A stretch of 42,474 nt of DNA from Chloroflexota bacterium (GTDB lineage Bacteria; Chloroflexota; Dehalococcoidia; UBA3495). The DNA is taken from positions 13,901 to 56,374 of the forward strand of contig PBBR01000012.1 in NCBI GenBank assembly GCA_002716645.1, read 5' to 3'. Below are positions 7,528-15,592 of the stretch, piece by piece. Numbering within the stretch: position 1 is the first letter of the stretch; every line of letters begins with the position of its first letter. The position numbers were made by a program, and so were the translations under genes. The notes under the pieces are model-generated. The model saw only the letters and a list, made by a program, of their open reading frames with translations. It did no database searches and had not been told where the DNA came from.

Positions 7528-9219
7528 TTGAAACTTAAAGGTGCGGAAATCATTTGTGAAAGTCTTCTCAAAGAAGGCATTGATGTTATTTTCGGTCATC
7601 CTGGGGGAGCTATCCTACCATTCTATGATGCTCTATGGAGCTATCCTCAACTGAAACATATTTTAGTGAGACATGAACAGTCTGCGGCTCATGCGGCTGA
7701 TGGATATGCTCGGATGACAGGGAAGCCGGGCGTATGCGTAGCTACATCTGGACCAGGAGCTACTAATTTAGTAACCGGTATCATGAATGCTCGGGCAGAC
7801 TCTATTCCCATGGTTTGTATAACAGGACAAGTAGCCCGACCAGTGTTAGGATCTGAAGCCTTTCAGGAATGTGATATTTGTTCTATAGCAGCAGCTTGTT
7901 CCAAGAGAACGTATATGGTGATGTCAACTGATGATCTCGCATCGACTATACACGAGGCGTTCAGAACTGCGGTGTCTGGACGGCCAGGACCGGTTTTAGT
8001 AGATGTACCTAGAGATGTACAACTGGAACTCGCTGAATTCAGTTATCCGGAAACGCCAGGTTGCGTTATTGAACTCGAGGTATTATCTGAAGAGACGCTT
8101 ATAAATGTTAAAAGAGCCGCGGAACTCATAAATCAATCAGAACGTCCGGTTATTATCGGTGGACACGGTGTTGTCATGGCTAGAGCTTTTGATGAAGTAA
8201 AAGATCTTGCAGAGACCACTGGTATACCAGTTATAAACACACTGCTCGGATTAAGCGGATTCCCTAGAACTCATGAATTGAGTTTAGGGATGCTGGGTAT
8301 GCACGGTATGTACTGGAATAATATGATTATAGAGCAATCTGATCTGATTATTGGCCTTGGTATGAGATTTGACGACAGGGTTACTGGAAAAGCTTCTACC
8401 TTTGCGCCACATGCTAGGATCATCCATCTGGACATTGAAGGTTCCCAGATAGGGCGTAACGTGCCTGTAGAAGTACCACTTCAAGGGGATGCTAAATCCA
8501 TACTTCAATCACTGGTACCCTTGGTAAAGAATGTTTCTAGGCCAGCTTGGATGGCTTACATAAATGAAACTAGGGACAGGCATCCTTCATTGGCAATTCC
8601 TAGCTCCGAAAATCTTCAGGCTCAGGAAGTTCTGGTCGAGATCAATCGATTGATCCAGGAAAACCCAGAGACGGTTGTTGTAACCGGTGTAGGTCAGCAC
8701 CAGATGTGGGCAGCGCAATTTCTTGAGTTCAACAACAGTAATACCTTTGTGTCTTCAGGTGGATTAGGTACTATGGGATTTGAACTTCCTGCGGCGATGG
8801 GAGCCCAACTAGGTAGGCCGGGGGCTCCTGTTTGGAGTATTGCCGGTGATGGAGGCTTCCAGATGACCTTACAAGAGCTCGCCACCGTTGCCCAAGAGAA
8901 AATGCCTTTGAAAATAGCGTTATTCAACAATGGTATTTTGGGAATGATAAGACAATGGCAAGAACTATTTTTTGAACAACATTTGAAAGAGACTCCTATT
9001 CCAGGTCCCGACTATGTCAAATTAGCTAATTCTTTTGGCATTCCAGCGTTAAAGGTTAGTCATCAAGAAGATGTGATGCCCGCATTAAGGAAGGCAAATG
9101 AGGAAGACGGTCCGTATTTAATTGAATTTGTCGTTGATTCTGAGTCTCATGTATATCCTATGGTGCCTCCTGGTGGTGGACTTGGAGACACTTTAGAAGA
9201 TCCGTTGACACGGGTCTAG
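7528..9219 (+). CDS. ilvB: Acetolactate synthase, large (catalytic) subunit
   Basis: A TPP-, Mg- and FAD-dependent enzyme condensing pyruvate with pyruvate or 2-oxobutyrate, the first common step of Val/Leu/Ile synthesis. The N-terminal TPP domain has GHPGGAILPFYD and the catalytic Glu50 in RHEQSAAHAADGYARM. The central domain spans roughly 190-325. The C-terminal TPP-binding motif GDGGFQMT...NN begins near residue 441. The 563-residue length is normal. It starts at a TTG behind AAGGAGGA (7515-7522). It stands alone behind its own T-box leader: no ilvN regulatory subunit or ilvC follows, so those must be elsewhere. Confidence 0.95.
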   Translation: MKLKGAEIICESLLKEGIDVIFGHPGGAILPFYDALWSYPQLKHILVRHEQSAAHAADGYARMTGKPGVCVATSGPGATNLVTGIMNARADSIPMVCITGQVARPVLGSEAFQECDICSIAAACSKRTYMVMSTDDLASTIHEAFRTAVSGRPGPVLVDVPRDVQLELAEFSYPETPGCVIELEVLSEETLINVKRAAELINQSERPVIIGGHGVVMARAFDEVKDLAETTGIPVINTLLGLSGFPRTHELSLGMLGMHGMYWNNMIIEQSDLIIGLGMRFDDRVTGKASTFAPHARIIHLDIEGSQIGRNVPVEVPLQGDAKSILQSLVPLVKNVSRPAWMAYINETRDRHPSLAIPSSENLQAQEVLVEINRLIQENPETVVVTGVGQHQMWAAQFLEFNNSNTFVSSGGLGTMGFELPAAMGAQLGRPGAPVWSIAGDGGFQMTLQELATVAQEKMPLKIALFNNGILGMIRQWQELFFEQHLKETPIPGPDYVKLANSFGIPALKVSHQEDVMPALRKANEEDGPYLIEFVVDSESHVYPMVPPGGGLGDTLEDPLTRV

Positions 9220-9298
9220 TTCAGGTACTAATTTATATTGGATATATTTGATTAACGTTGTGATACTAGTTTTATATTCTGAAGGATGAGGTTGCATC

Positions 9299-9706
9299 AT
9301 GGAATGGGTCTCTATACAAGAAGCCTCTCATATATTGAATGTTTCTCAAGATGTGATTCGTCGATATGCTCGGGATGGTAGGCTTAACGCAAGAAAACAA
9401 CCGAAAGAAACCGGAGGTACCTCTTGGGTAGTGGAGCTTCCAGATGGGCCTTGGGAAGATGATTTTAAAGAAAATGTTCATAGCATTGCCCAGAGATTAA
9501 CCCCTTGGTGGTGGTCTACTCCAGAGAAAGAAGGGGTGGTACATTATGTGGATGGCCTGGGTATTGAAGAGATAGAAGCCCTGTTCATGTGTGGGCTAAT
9601 GACGAACAATATTTATTCAGCTGTTGGGCATGATCTATCTGACAGATGTCCTGAATGTATTGAAGAGGTTGTTAAACAAGGATTGCCAATGGAGACTCGA
9701 GAATAG
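9299..9706 (+). CDS. Small protein with N-terminal MerR/excisionase-type HTH and uncharacterised C-terminal part
   Basis: Residues 1-45 form a helix-turn-helix of the HTH_17/excisionase type (VSIQEASHILNVSQDVIRRYARDGRLNA), which suggests DNA binding. The remaining ~90 residues are not recognised: a Trp-rich stretch (LTPWWWSTPEKEGVVHY), a helical segment (GIEEIEALFMCGLM) and a final CPEC-containing helix (DRCPECIEEVV). It is 135 residues long, with GAAGGATGAGG upstream of the ATG. It sits between ilvB and a convergent methyltransferase with no integrase or phage gene near, so a recombination directionality role is unlikely; a regulator is more plausible. Confidence 0.6.
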   Translation: MEWVSIQEASHILNVSQDVIRRYARDGRLNARKQPKETGGTSWVVELPDGPWEDDFKENVHSIAQRLTPWWWSTPEKEGVVHYVDGLGIEEIEALFMCGLMTNNIYSAVGHDLSDRCPECIEEVVKQGLPMETRE

Positions 9707-9707
9707 A

Positions 9708-10334
9708 TCAGATCACACGGTAGACCCATATTTGATGGTAGGCGTCCGGCTCACCTTTTGGTAACGCTTGGAACGGTTCGGTGCATTCTACTAGTTCCCA
9801 CTTCTTGGCACTGGAGAGTGTATCCTGCTTGTCTTTGAACCCCGCTGGTTCATAGATGTCGGATCTAAGGCTGAACGCTATGTAACCACCTGGTTTGGTC
9901 ACCCTCACTATTTCGTCTAGAGAGTGCGGAGGAGCGTGCCCTATTGTTAAAACCCCCACTGTTATAGCTGCGTCAAAATGATCCGATGGAAACGCCAACG
10001 CATCTCCCATAACCATTTGGTGAAGTTCCGAATACACCTGTTTTTTAGATGCCTGTTCCAGCATCCCTCTAGAGAGGTCCATGGCTACTAAATTTGTGCA
10101 TCCGGCTGCGTGTAGGAGTAGGCCTACTAGGCCCGTGCCTGCCCCAGCATCTAGTATTATTGAATTAGAGTGAATATACGGTAACAAAGATGCTACGGCT
10201 CGTTCGTGGCCATTCCATTCAAAGTCATTTTCAAGGTCCGTTTCGTAATCGTTTGCCCATTCATCGTATCTGGCTGATAATTCGCTGTTATTAGCCGAAG
10301 AGTAGATCCACTGGACTTTATTCTGTTCTTCCAT
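9708..10334 (-). CDS. Class I SAM-dependent methyltransferase
   Basis: A small-molecule or tRNA/protein methyltransferase of the Rossmann class. Motif I is IILDAGAGTGLVG (about 79-91), with an acidic motif II in LVAMDLSRGML and GDALAFP, then ITVGVLTIGHAPP as motif IV and TKPGGYIAFSLR as motif VI. At 208 residues it resembles the METTL27/WBSCR27-like group, but the substrate cannot be read from sequence. AGGTAGG precedes the ATG. It is convergent with the HTH gene (one base apart) and divergent from the deacylase gene. Confidence 0.85.
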   Translation of the reverse strand: MEEQNKVQWIYSSANNSELSARYDEWANDYETDLENDFEWNGHERAVASLLPYIHSNSIILDAGAGTGLVGLLLHAAGCTNLVAMDLSRGMLEQASKKQVYSELHQMVMGDALAFPSDHFDAAITVGVLTIGHAPPHSLDEIVRVTKPGGYIAFSLRSDIYEPAGFKDKQDTLSSAKKWELVECTEPFQALPKGEPDAYHQIWVYRVI

Positions 10335-10440
10335 CTGTAACCTACCTATCTTTAGTAACCGTATCGTGTGTCGGGCTCTTGGCTACGTCGCAATTGGATA
10401 TTCTATTAGCGGGTACTAATGCCTACTTCATTACTTGCTT

Positions 10441-10446
10441 TATAGT
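10441..10446 (+). promoter_or_regulatory. Possible -10 element for the D-aminoacylase gene
   Basis: TATAGT (5/6 match to TATAAT) lies 47 bases before the start codon in the 158-base divergent gap. No convincing -35 is seen. Weak. Confidence 0.25.
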
Positions 10447-10492
10447 GTCTGTAAAAGTAATGTACTAAACACGATTATATCAGAGGAGAAAT

Positions 10493-12052
10493 ATGTCTGA
10501 CCTATTGATTCGTAATGGCCGCATAGTTGACGGTACAGGTTCAAAATCATTTTCAGGTAGTCTAAGTATTGATGGAGATACAATAACTATAATCACAGGA
10601 GATACTTCCGCTATAGATGCTGATCGGATTATTGATGCTGACAACTACATAGTATGCCCCGGGTTTATCGATATGCATTCTCATTCTGATCTTATGCTGT
10701 TAAATGATCCTTTTCATGAACCTAAGGTTAGGCAAGGTGTCACTACAGAGGCACTCGGCATGGATGGTCTATCTTATGCTCCTTCTTCGACTGTTAACTT
10801 GGAACTGTTGTTGGGGTATCTGTCTGCTATAAATGGGACTGCTCCTGAAGGTGTCAGGTGGAGCAGCGTCAGTGACTTTTTGCAACTGTTTGATAATAAG
10901 TGTTCGTGCAATGTTGTGTATTTTGTTCCACATGCTGCTATTAGAGTCGAGGCTATGGGTTGGGATGCCAGACCTCCCAATGCTGCTGAGCAGATGAAAA
11001 TGGAAGAATTGGCTATCCAAGGTATGCGAGATGGGGCATTTGGATTTTCTACCGGATTGACCTATGCTCCGGGTGCGTACAGTGATACCGAGGAATTGGT
11101 CGGGGTATGTCGGGCAATCAGGGATACAGGTGGGATATATGTGTCACACGCCAGGTATTCTCTGGGAGATAGGCTCCTAGATCCCTTCCGAGAAGTTCTC
11201 ACTATAGGTAGACAAAGTGGTATACCTGTCCATATATCTCATTACCATAATCCTGTGGATGGGATGGGTGAGAAGATGGTCGCGCTGGTCAATGAAGGCA
11301 GGAGTGCGGATATAGACGTCACATTTGATCAGTATCCATATCCAGCAGCAAGTACTGTCCTACATTCATTATTGCCGATCTGGGTGCATGATGGTGGGCC
11401 AACCGAACTGATGAATCGTATTAAACAACGTAGCGTGCGTGATGAAATAGGTGATTCTGTTGATCCACAATGGGGCATGACCCTTGATCATTACATAATT
11501 AGTAACGTTAAAACAGATGCTAACAAAGAATGGGAAGGACGTTCTTTAACCGATCTCGCGACGGCTAGAGGGCAACGTATGATAGACGCGATTTGCGAAA
11601 TTTTGATTCAAGAAGATCTTGAGGTTGCTTTTGTAGCCAGGACTGGGAATAACGAAAACATTAGAACCATAGTAAAACATGATGCTCAAATGGTGGGATC
11701 TGACGGGATTATGACTGGGGATTATCCTAATCCTCGAACTTATGGCACGTTCCCTTTTATTTTGGATAGACTTGTTCGTGAAGAAGGAATTTTGTCGTTG
11801 GAGGAAGCAGTTCGAAAAATGACCTTTATGCCTGCTCAGCGGCTAGGCCTTACGGATAGAGGCGTACTACGAGATGGTATGAAAGCCGATATAGTAATGT
11901 TTAATCCTGATACTGTCACGACACCAGCTACTTTTGAAGATCCAAAACAGTTTCCGTCGGGTATAGATTATGTGATAGTCAACGGTCAACTGGTCATTGA
12001 CTCTGGAAACCATACGAGAGCTCTGCCGGGGAGATCATTAAAGTCTCAATAA
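10493..12052 (+). CDS. N-acyl-D-amino-acid deacylase (D-aminoacylase) family amidohydrolase
   Basis: A zinc-dependent TIM-barrel amidohydrolase expected to remove acyl groups from N-acyl-D-amino acids or related amides. The beta-sandwich N-terminus (LLIRNGRIVDGTG) is followed by the metal motif GFIDMHSHSD, TGLTYAPGAYSDTEEL, YVSHAR, HISHYHNP and SDGIMTGD, with the conserved C-terminal ADIVMFNPDTV. At the position of the D-aminoacylase bridging Cys (NCG in the classic enzyme) this protein has GMDGLSYAP, placing it in a sub-branch with Asp. It is 519 residues long, with GAGGAG before the ATG. The neighbouring DSD1-type genes also suggest D-amino-acid or peptidoglycan-derived substrates, though the link is inference. 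Confidence 0.88.
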   Translation: MSDLLIRNGRIVDGTGSKSFSGSLSIDGDTITIITGDTSAIDADRIIDADNYIVCPGFIDMHSHSDLMLLNDPFHEPKVRQGVTTEALGMDGLSYAPSSTVNLELLLGYLSAINGTAPEGVRWSSVSDFLQLFDNKCSCNVVYFVPHAAIRVEAMGWDARPPNAAEQMKMEELAIQGMRDGAFGFSTGLTYAPGAYSDTEELVGVCRAIRDTGGIYVSHARYSLGDRLLDPFREVLTIGRQSGIPVHISHYHNPVDGMGEKMVALVNEGRSADIDVTFDQYPYPAASTVLHSLLPIWVHDGGPTELMNRIKQRSVRDEIGDSVDPQWGMTLDHYIISNVKTDANKEWEGRSLTDLATARGQRMIDAICEILIQEDLEVAFVARTGNNENIRTIVKHDAQMVGSDGIMTGDYPNPRTYGTFPFILDRLVREEGILSLEEAVRKMTFMPAQRLGLTDRGVLRDGMKADIVMFNPDTVTTPATFEDPKQFPSGIDYVIVNGQLVIDSGNHTRALPGRSLKSQ

Positions 12053-12070
12053 TCAATCGGATCTGGTAAT

Positions 12071-12103
12071 AATAAAACCCCTCCTAAAGAGAGGGGTTTT
12101 ATT
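12071..12103. terminator. Bidirectional intrinsic terminator
   Basis: A perfect 13-base inverted repeat AATAAAACCCCTC / GAGGGGTTTTATT with a seven-base loop. The A/T ends supply a U-tract in both directions. It lies between the ends of the convergent deacylase and crotonase genes and can serve both. Confidence 0.88.
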
Positions 12104-12148
12104 ATATGTGCTAAGACTATCAGTGACCTAAGTATATATCCAGATATT

Positions 12149-12913
12149 TTATCGGCCTTTCCAAACAGGAGCTCTCTTTTCAGCAAAGGCTTTTACACCT
12201 TCTTCCGCATCTTCAGTATGAAGTATTACATCTCTCTTCAGTTGAGCGAATGCGACACGTCGCTCTAGATCCATGGCTGCTCCCATAATAGAGGACTCTT
12301 TTATGGCTGCTAATGATAATGGTGCGTTAGCTACTATTTTTCGAGCAATTTCTTCTGCACGGGTTAACACTTGGTCAGGTTCGACCACATGGTTCACTAA
12401 CATCAGCTCTCTCGCTTTTTCAGCGTCTATAAAATCGCCGGTAAATAATATTTCAAAGGCTATGTTTTTCGGCAATACCTGCGCTAACAATGCAGGTCCG
12501 CTCACTGAGGCTATACCTCGTTTTACTTGAGGCCAACCAAATTGAGCCTCAGTAGAAGCTATCCTTATGTCGCTACCGAGGGCCAGTCCGCATCCCTGTG
12601 CCAAGCAAACACCATTTATCGCAGCAATTATTGGCTTCCAAATGTTCGATTGAACTACATATAGGTCACCAGTGCTTGGGCCTTCGTTGGCACGGGCATT
12701 CGCCATGGCTACTAAATCGTGACCGGTAGAGAAGGCTCTACCATTACCAGTAACAATGGCGCACCTAACTTCTGGGTTATTTTGGACGTCCTGAAACGAG
12801 TCCCAGAGAATCTGGCGCATAGGGGGATCTATAGCGTTAAGCTTTTCTGGCCTATTAAGGGTTATGAAGGCTATTCCGTCTTTTATTTCGTATAATGCTT
12901 CTGGTTCTGGCAC
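12149..12913 (-). CDS. Enoyl-CoA hydratase/isomerase (crotonase) family protein, lacking hydratase glutamates
   Basis: A crotonase-fold protein acting on a CoA thioester. It shows ITLNRPEKLNAI, the oxyanion-hole region FSTGHDL and AAINGVCLAQGCG, and the C-terminal trimerisation helices; 254 residues. In classical enoyl-CoA hydratase two glutamates activate water (CELAM and QPE). Here the equivalents are Gly109 (GCGLAL) and Gln129 (WPQ), and the usual GAGGT is replaced by SVSGP. Simple hydration is therefore doubtful; isomerase, hydrolase or C-C bond chemistry is possible. It starts with GTG behind an AAGGAG site. It lies 74 bases after the CoA-transferase pair in the same orientation, so it probably acts on the CoA ester they make. 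Confidence 0.85.
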   Translation of the reverse strand: MPEPEALYEIKDGIAFITLNRPEKLNAIDPPMRQILWDSFQDVQNNPEVRCAIVTGNGRAFSTGHDLVAMANARANEGPSTGDLYVVQSNIWKPIIAAINGVCLAQGCGLALGSDIRIASTEAQFGWPQVKRGIASVSGPALLAQVLPKNIAFEILFTGDFIDAEKARELMLVNHVVEPDQVLTRAEEIARKIVANAPLSLAAIKESSIMGAAMDLERRVAFAQLKRDVILHTEDAEEGVKAFAEKRAPVWKGR

Positions 12914-12987
12914 AATCGTGTCTCCTTATTATTTTATAGTGTGTCTGGTCCTTTTTAGAAGTACGGATGTTTATAGTCTAGTATATG

Positions 12988-14262
12988 TCAGATAATACGG
13001 GAGCCAGTCGGTTTTGTCCCTATTACTCCCGTTTCCTCCAAGTTTGTTATCGCTGCGTCAGTTAACCCTAAGAATTCACTGTATACGGTATGGTTGTGTT
13101 GGCCTAAAGTGGGTGCAGGCCAATGGACTTGACCTGGTGTAACCGACATTTTCCAGGCAAAGCCTGGGTACCATTTGGGGCCTACTTGTGGGTGGTCCAC
13201 ATTGTTAAATGTGTTTCTTTCTGAAAAGTGAGGATCTTCCAAAAGATCTGGACCACGGAGAACGGGACCGCTGGGTACACCAGCTTCCTGTAGTTTATGG
13301 ACAATACCGTACATTTCGTGGTTAATTGTCCAGTCACCGATCAACTTATCTAGTTCGGCCTGATGGAAGAGACGCTGCTCATTATTTGAAAATTTGTCGG
13401 TTGAATGTAATTGCGGATCGCCTATTACATTCACAAGATTTTGCCATTCGGATTCATTAGTTATAGCAATAGTCACCCAGCGGTCATCTCCGCTGCAGGG
13501 ATATATGTTATGAGGCGAAAAATATGGTGAGTGATTTCCTATTCGTTCAGGTTCAGCACCGCTAATCTGGTAGCTTACAACTTCTCCCCCTATTAGTGAT
13601 ACTGCTGATTCCTGCTGGGACACGTCCACGAACATACCCTTGCCGGTTTTTTTCCGATATCTTAACGCAGCCAATACAAGTCCCGCAGCGTGGGAGCCAG
13701 TTATAGGATCTCCGTGATTAATTCCGGATTTCATAGGACCATCATGCTCATATCCTGTCATATGAGCCATTCCACATAATTGCTCTTGCCCAATACCGTA
13801 CGCAACGTATCCTTTCCATGGCCCACTATTCCCAAACGCTGGCATGGATACGTAAATTATGTCCGGTCTAATGGACTTTAGTTTTTCGTAATCGTATCCG
13901 AGCCTTTCAAGACTGCCTTGCCTGAAATTTTCGACAACTACGTCACTGATGGACACAAGTTCTTCGAATACTTTTCGGCCAGGTTCTTCCGTAAGCTCCA
14001 AACTTATACCGTATTTGCTCATATGTAGACAGTTGAACCAGCCATTTCGATTCCAAGGTTCGCTACCAGGTTCAGCATCAGGATATGCAGCAATTCCAGG
14101 AGCAGGAGTCACTGGGCCTCTATGTGAATCGTATACTCGTAGGGATTCCATCTTAATGACTTGTGCTCCCATATCCGCCATTAGTTTGGTGCAATATGGT
14201 CCTGCCCATATTCGAGACAGATCAAGTATTCTATAGTTCTTTAAAGGCTGATTGTTTTCCAT
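12988..14262 (-). CDS. CaiB/BaiF (family III) CoA-transferase with catalytic Asp
   Basis: Moves CoA between carboxylic acids through an aspartyl-CoA thioester. It shows ILDLSRIWAGPYCTKLMADMGAQVIK at the N-terminus, VVENFRQGSLERLG, and GDPITGSHAAG, where Asp185 matches the catalytic Asp of formyl-CoA transferase; 424 residues. Substrates are unknown; it is not close enough to Frc or CaiB motifs to name. Its ATG directly abuts the TAG of the upstream paralogue (no gap), implying coupled synthesis and perhaps a heteromeric enzyme. The crotonase follows in the same direction. Confidence 0.9.
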   Translation of the reverse strand: MENNQPLKNYRILDLSRIWAGPYCTKLMADMGAQVIKMESLRVYDSHRGPVTPAPGIAAYPDAEPGSEPWNRNGWFNCLHMSKYGISLELTEEPGRKVFEELVSISDVVVENFRQGSLERLGYDYEKLKSIRPDIIYVSMPAFGNSGPWKGYVAYGIGQEQLCGMAHMTGYEHDGPMKSGINHGDPITGSHAAGLVLAALRYRKKTGKGMFVDVSQQESAVSLIGGEVVSYQISGAEPERIGNHSPYFSPHNIYPCSGDDRWVTIAITNESEWQNLVNVIGDPQLHSTDKFSNNEQRLFHQAELDKLIGDWTINHEMYGIVHKLQEAGVPSGPVLRGPDLLEDPHFSERNTFNNVDHPQVGPKWYPGFAWKMSVTPGQVHWPAPTLGQHNHTVYSEFLGLTDAAITNLEETGVIGTKPTGSRII

Positions 14263-15465
14263 CTAAACCACTCCATCTGAGCGAAGAGATAGGAATGTTT
14301 CCTGAGAATATCCAAGTTTTTTACATATAATTTCTTCGGTGTTTTCCCCCAGAAGTGGAGCTCTCTGATATACCCATGCAGCGACTTCTGTGTGTGGGCT
14401 AATAGGAGGGCCTGGGTATTTGAGAGTTCCAGCAACGGGGTGGTCGAGATCAACAAAATAATCCCTGGCTTCGAGTTGTTCCATTTCTAGGATGTCTTGC
14501 ATGTTGGCTACAAAGGAAAACCCTAATCCGTGCTCCTGACCAGCTTTAAATATGTCGACTTTGTTATTGTCTAATAACCATGGCAACATCAAGGCATCTA
14601 CTTCATCAGCGTATAATAAACGACCTTGTCGGGAAGCGTATTTCTCCTCGCCCAGTTCTTCACGTTCCATGATATTGGATACTTCAGGCCAGTTTTGATC
14701 CGGTCCGGCAATTATTCCCACGTATCCGTCACCGCACGGGTATATGCCCCATGCTGCTCGTCCGTAACCTCTATTACCTACGCGAGAATATTCTTGTCCA
14801 GAGTAACTGTATTGCATTAGGGCATTTTCAAGGACATTAGTCGCATATTCTGCGATTGATAAATCTATATGTTGTCCTGCCCCAGTTTCCTCTGCATGCA
14901 TCAATGCAGTCATACTAGCCACAAAAGCATTCTGACCTGTGCCTAGTTGTGCTAATGGTGCGCCCTCTTTTAGCGGGGTACCCTCGGGCTCCCCTGTTAT
15001 ATTCATCAATCCGCCGGTTGCATATAGGTTAAGTTCAGTACCTTTCCAATCTTTGTATGGGCCAGTTTGCCCGTAGTTTGATATAGAAGTCACTACCAGT
15101 TGTGGATTTATTTTATGGAGTTCGTCGTAGCTTAGACCTAGGGAGTCCATTGTGTCTGGGGAGAAGTTTTCTACTAATATATCAGCTGATTTAATTAGGT
15201 CCTTTACTATAGATTGTCCTTGCTCCGATTTTATATCTAGGGTGATGCTTTGCTTAGAAGTATTAAGGTAAAGGAACCATGCGCCTGTATCAATAGTTGA
15301 TGTTGGGGAGGCAAAAGGACCATACCCTCGGATTGGGTCACCGTTGTTGGGAGATTCTATCTTGATGACTTCTGCGCCGAGAGTGGCAAATAGTTTAGTG
15401 CAATAAGGTCCGGAAAAATAGCGTGAGAGGTCAATTACCTTAACCCCTTCCAATAAACCAGGCAT
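14263..15465 (-). CDS. CaiB/BaiF CoA-transferase paralogue lacking the catalytic Asp
   Basis: A second family III CoA-transferase with the same fold landmarks: VIDLSRYFSGPYCTKLFATLGAEVIKIESP, ILVENFSPDTMDSLGL, SNYGQTGPY and a linked-ring C-terminal half. At the place of the catalytic GD (GDPITG in its neighbour) it reads LGTGQNAF, with Thr near residue 176 instead of Asp. Heterodimeric members such as BbsEF also use two homologous subunits. The start is set at the ATG at 15465 (GAAAGGG upstream, family-normal N-terminus, 400 residues); the frame is open upstream to 15573, overlapping the divergent promoter. First gene of the CoA-transferase/crotonase run. Confidence 0.88.
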   Translation of the reverse strand: MPGLLEGVKVIDLSRYFSGPYCTKLFATLGAEVIKIESPNNGDPIRGYGPFASPTSTIDTGAWFLYLNTSKQSITLDIKSEQGQSIVKDLIKSADILVENFSPDTMDSLGLSYDELHKINPQLVVTSISNYGQTGPYKDWKGTELNLYATGGLMNITGEPEGTPLKEGAPLAQLGTGQNAFVASMTALMHAEETGAGQHIDLSIAEYATNVLENALMQYSYSGQEYSRVGNRGYGRAAWGIYPCGDGYVGIIAGPDQNWPEVSNIMEREELGEEKYASRQGRLLYADEVDALMLPWLLDNNKVDIFKAGQEHGLGFSFVANMQDILEMEQLEARDYFVDLDHPVAGTLKYPGPPISPHTEVAAWVYQRAPLLGENTEEIICKKLGYSQETFLSLRSDGVV

Positions 15466-15536
15466 AAATGAGGGCCCTTTCAGAATATCTGAGATATTGT
15501 TACATTGGCAGTTATTAAATGCAAGCAAGGTGCGCT

Positions 15537-15565
15537 TATACAGTTGCTGTTGCCCAGAGTATAAT
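15537..15565 (+). promoter_or_regulatory. Candidate promoter for the DSD1/D-threonine-aldolase-type pair
   Basis: TATACA (15537-15542, 4/6 to TTGACA), 17 bases, then a perfect TATAAT (15560-15565). The predicted start near 15572 is about 20 bases before the ATG at 15593, supporting that start codon over the upstream in-frame ATG at 15497. Confidence 0.5.
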
Positions 15566-15592
15566 GGGTTCATCGAGATTGGAAGGTTATAT

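Noticed and set aside
15497..15592. N-terminal extension of the first DSD1-type protein
   Set aside because: The segment is Cys-rich and unlike the family, a TATAAT promoter lies inside it, and a ribosome site precedes the ATG at 15593.
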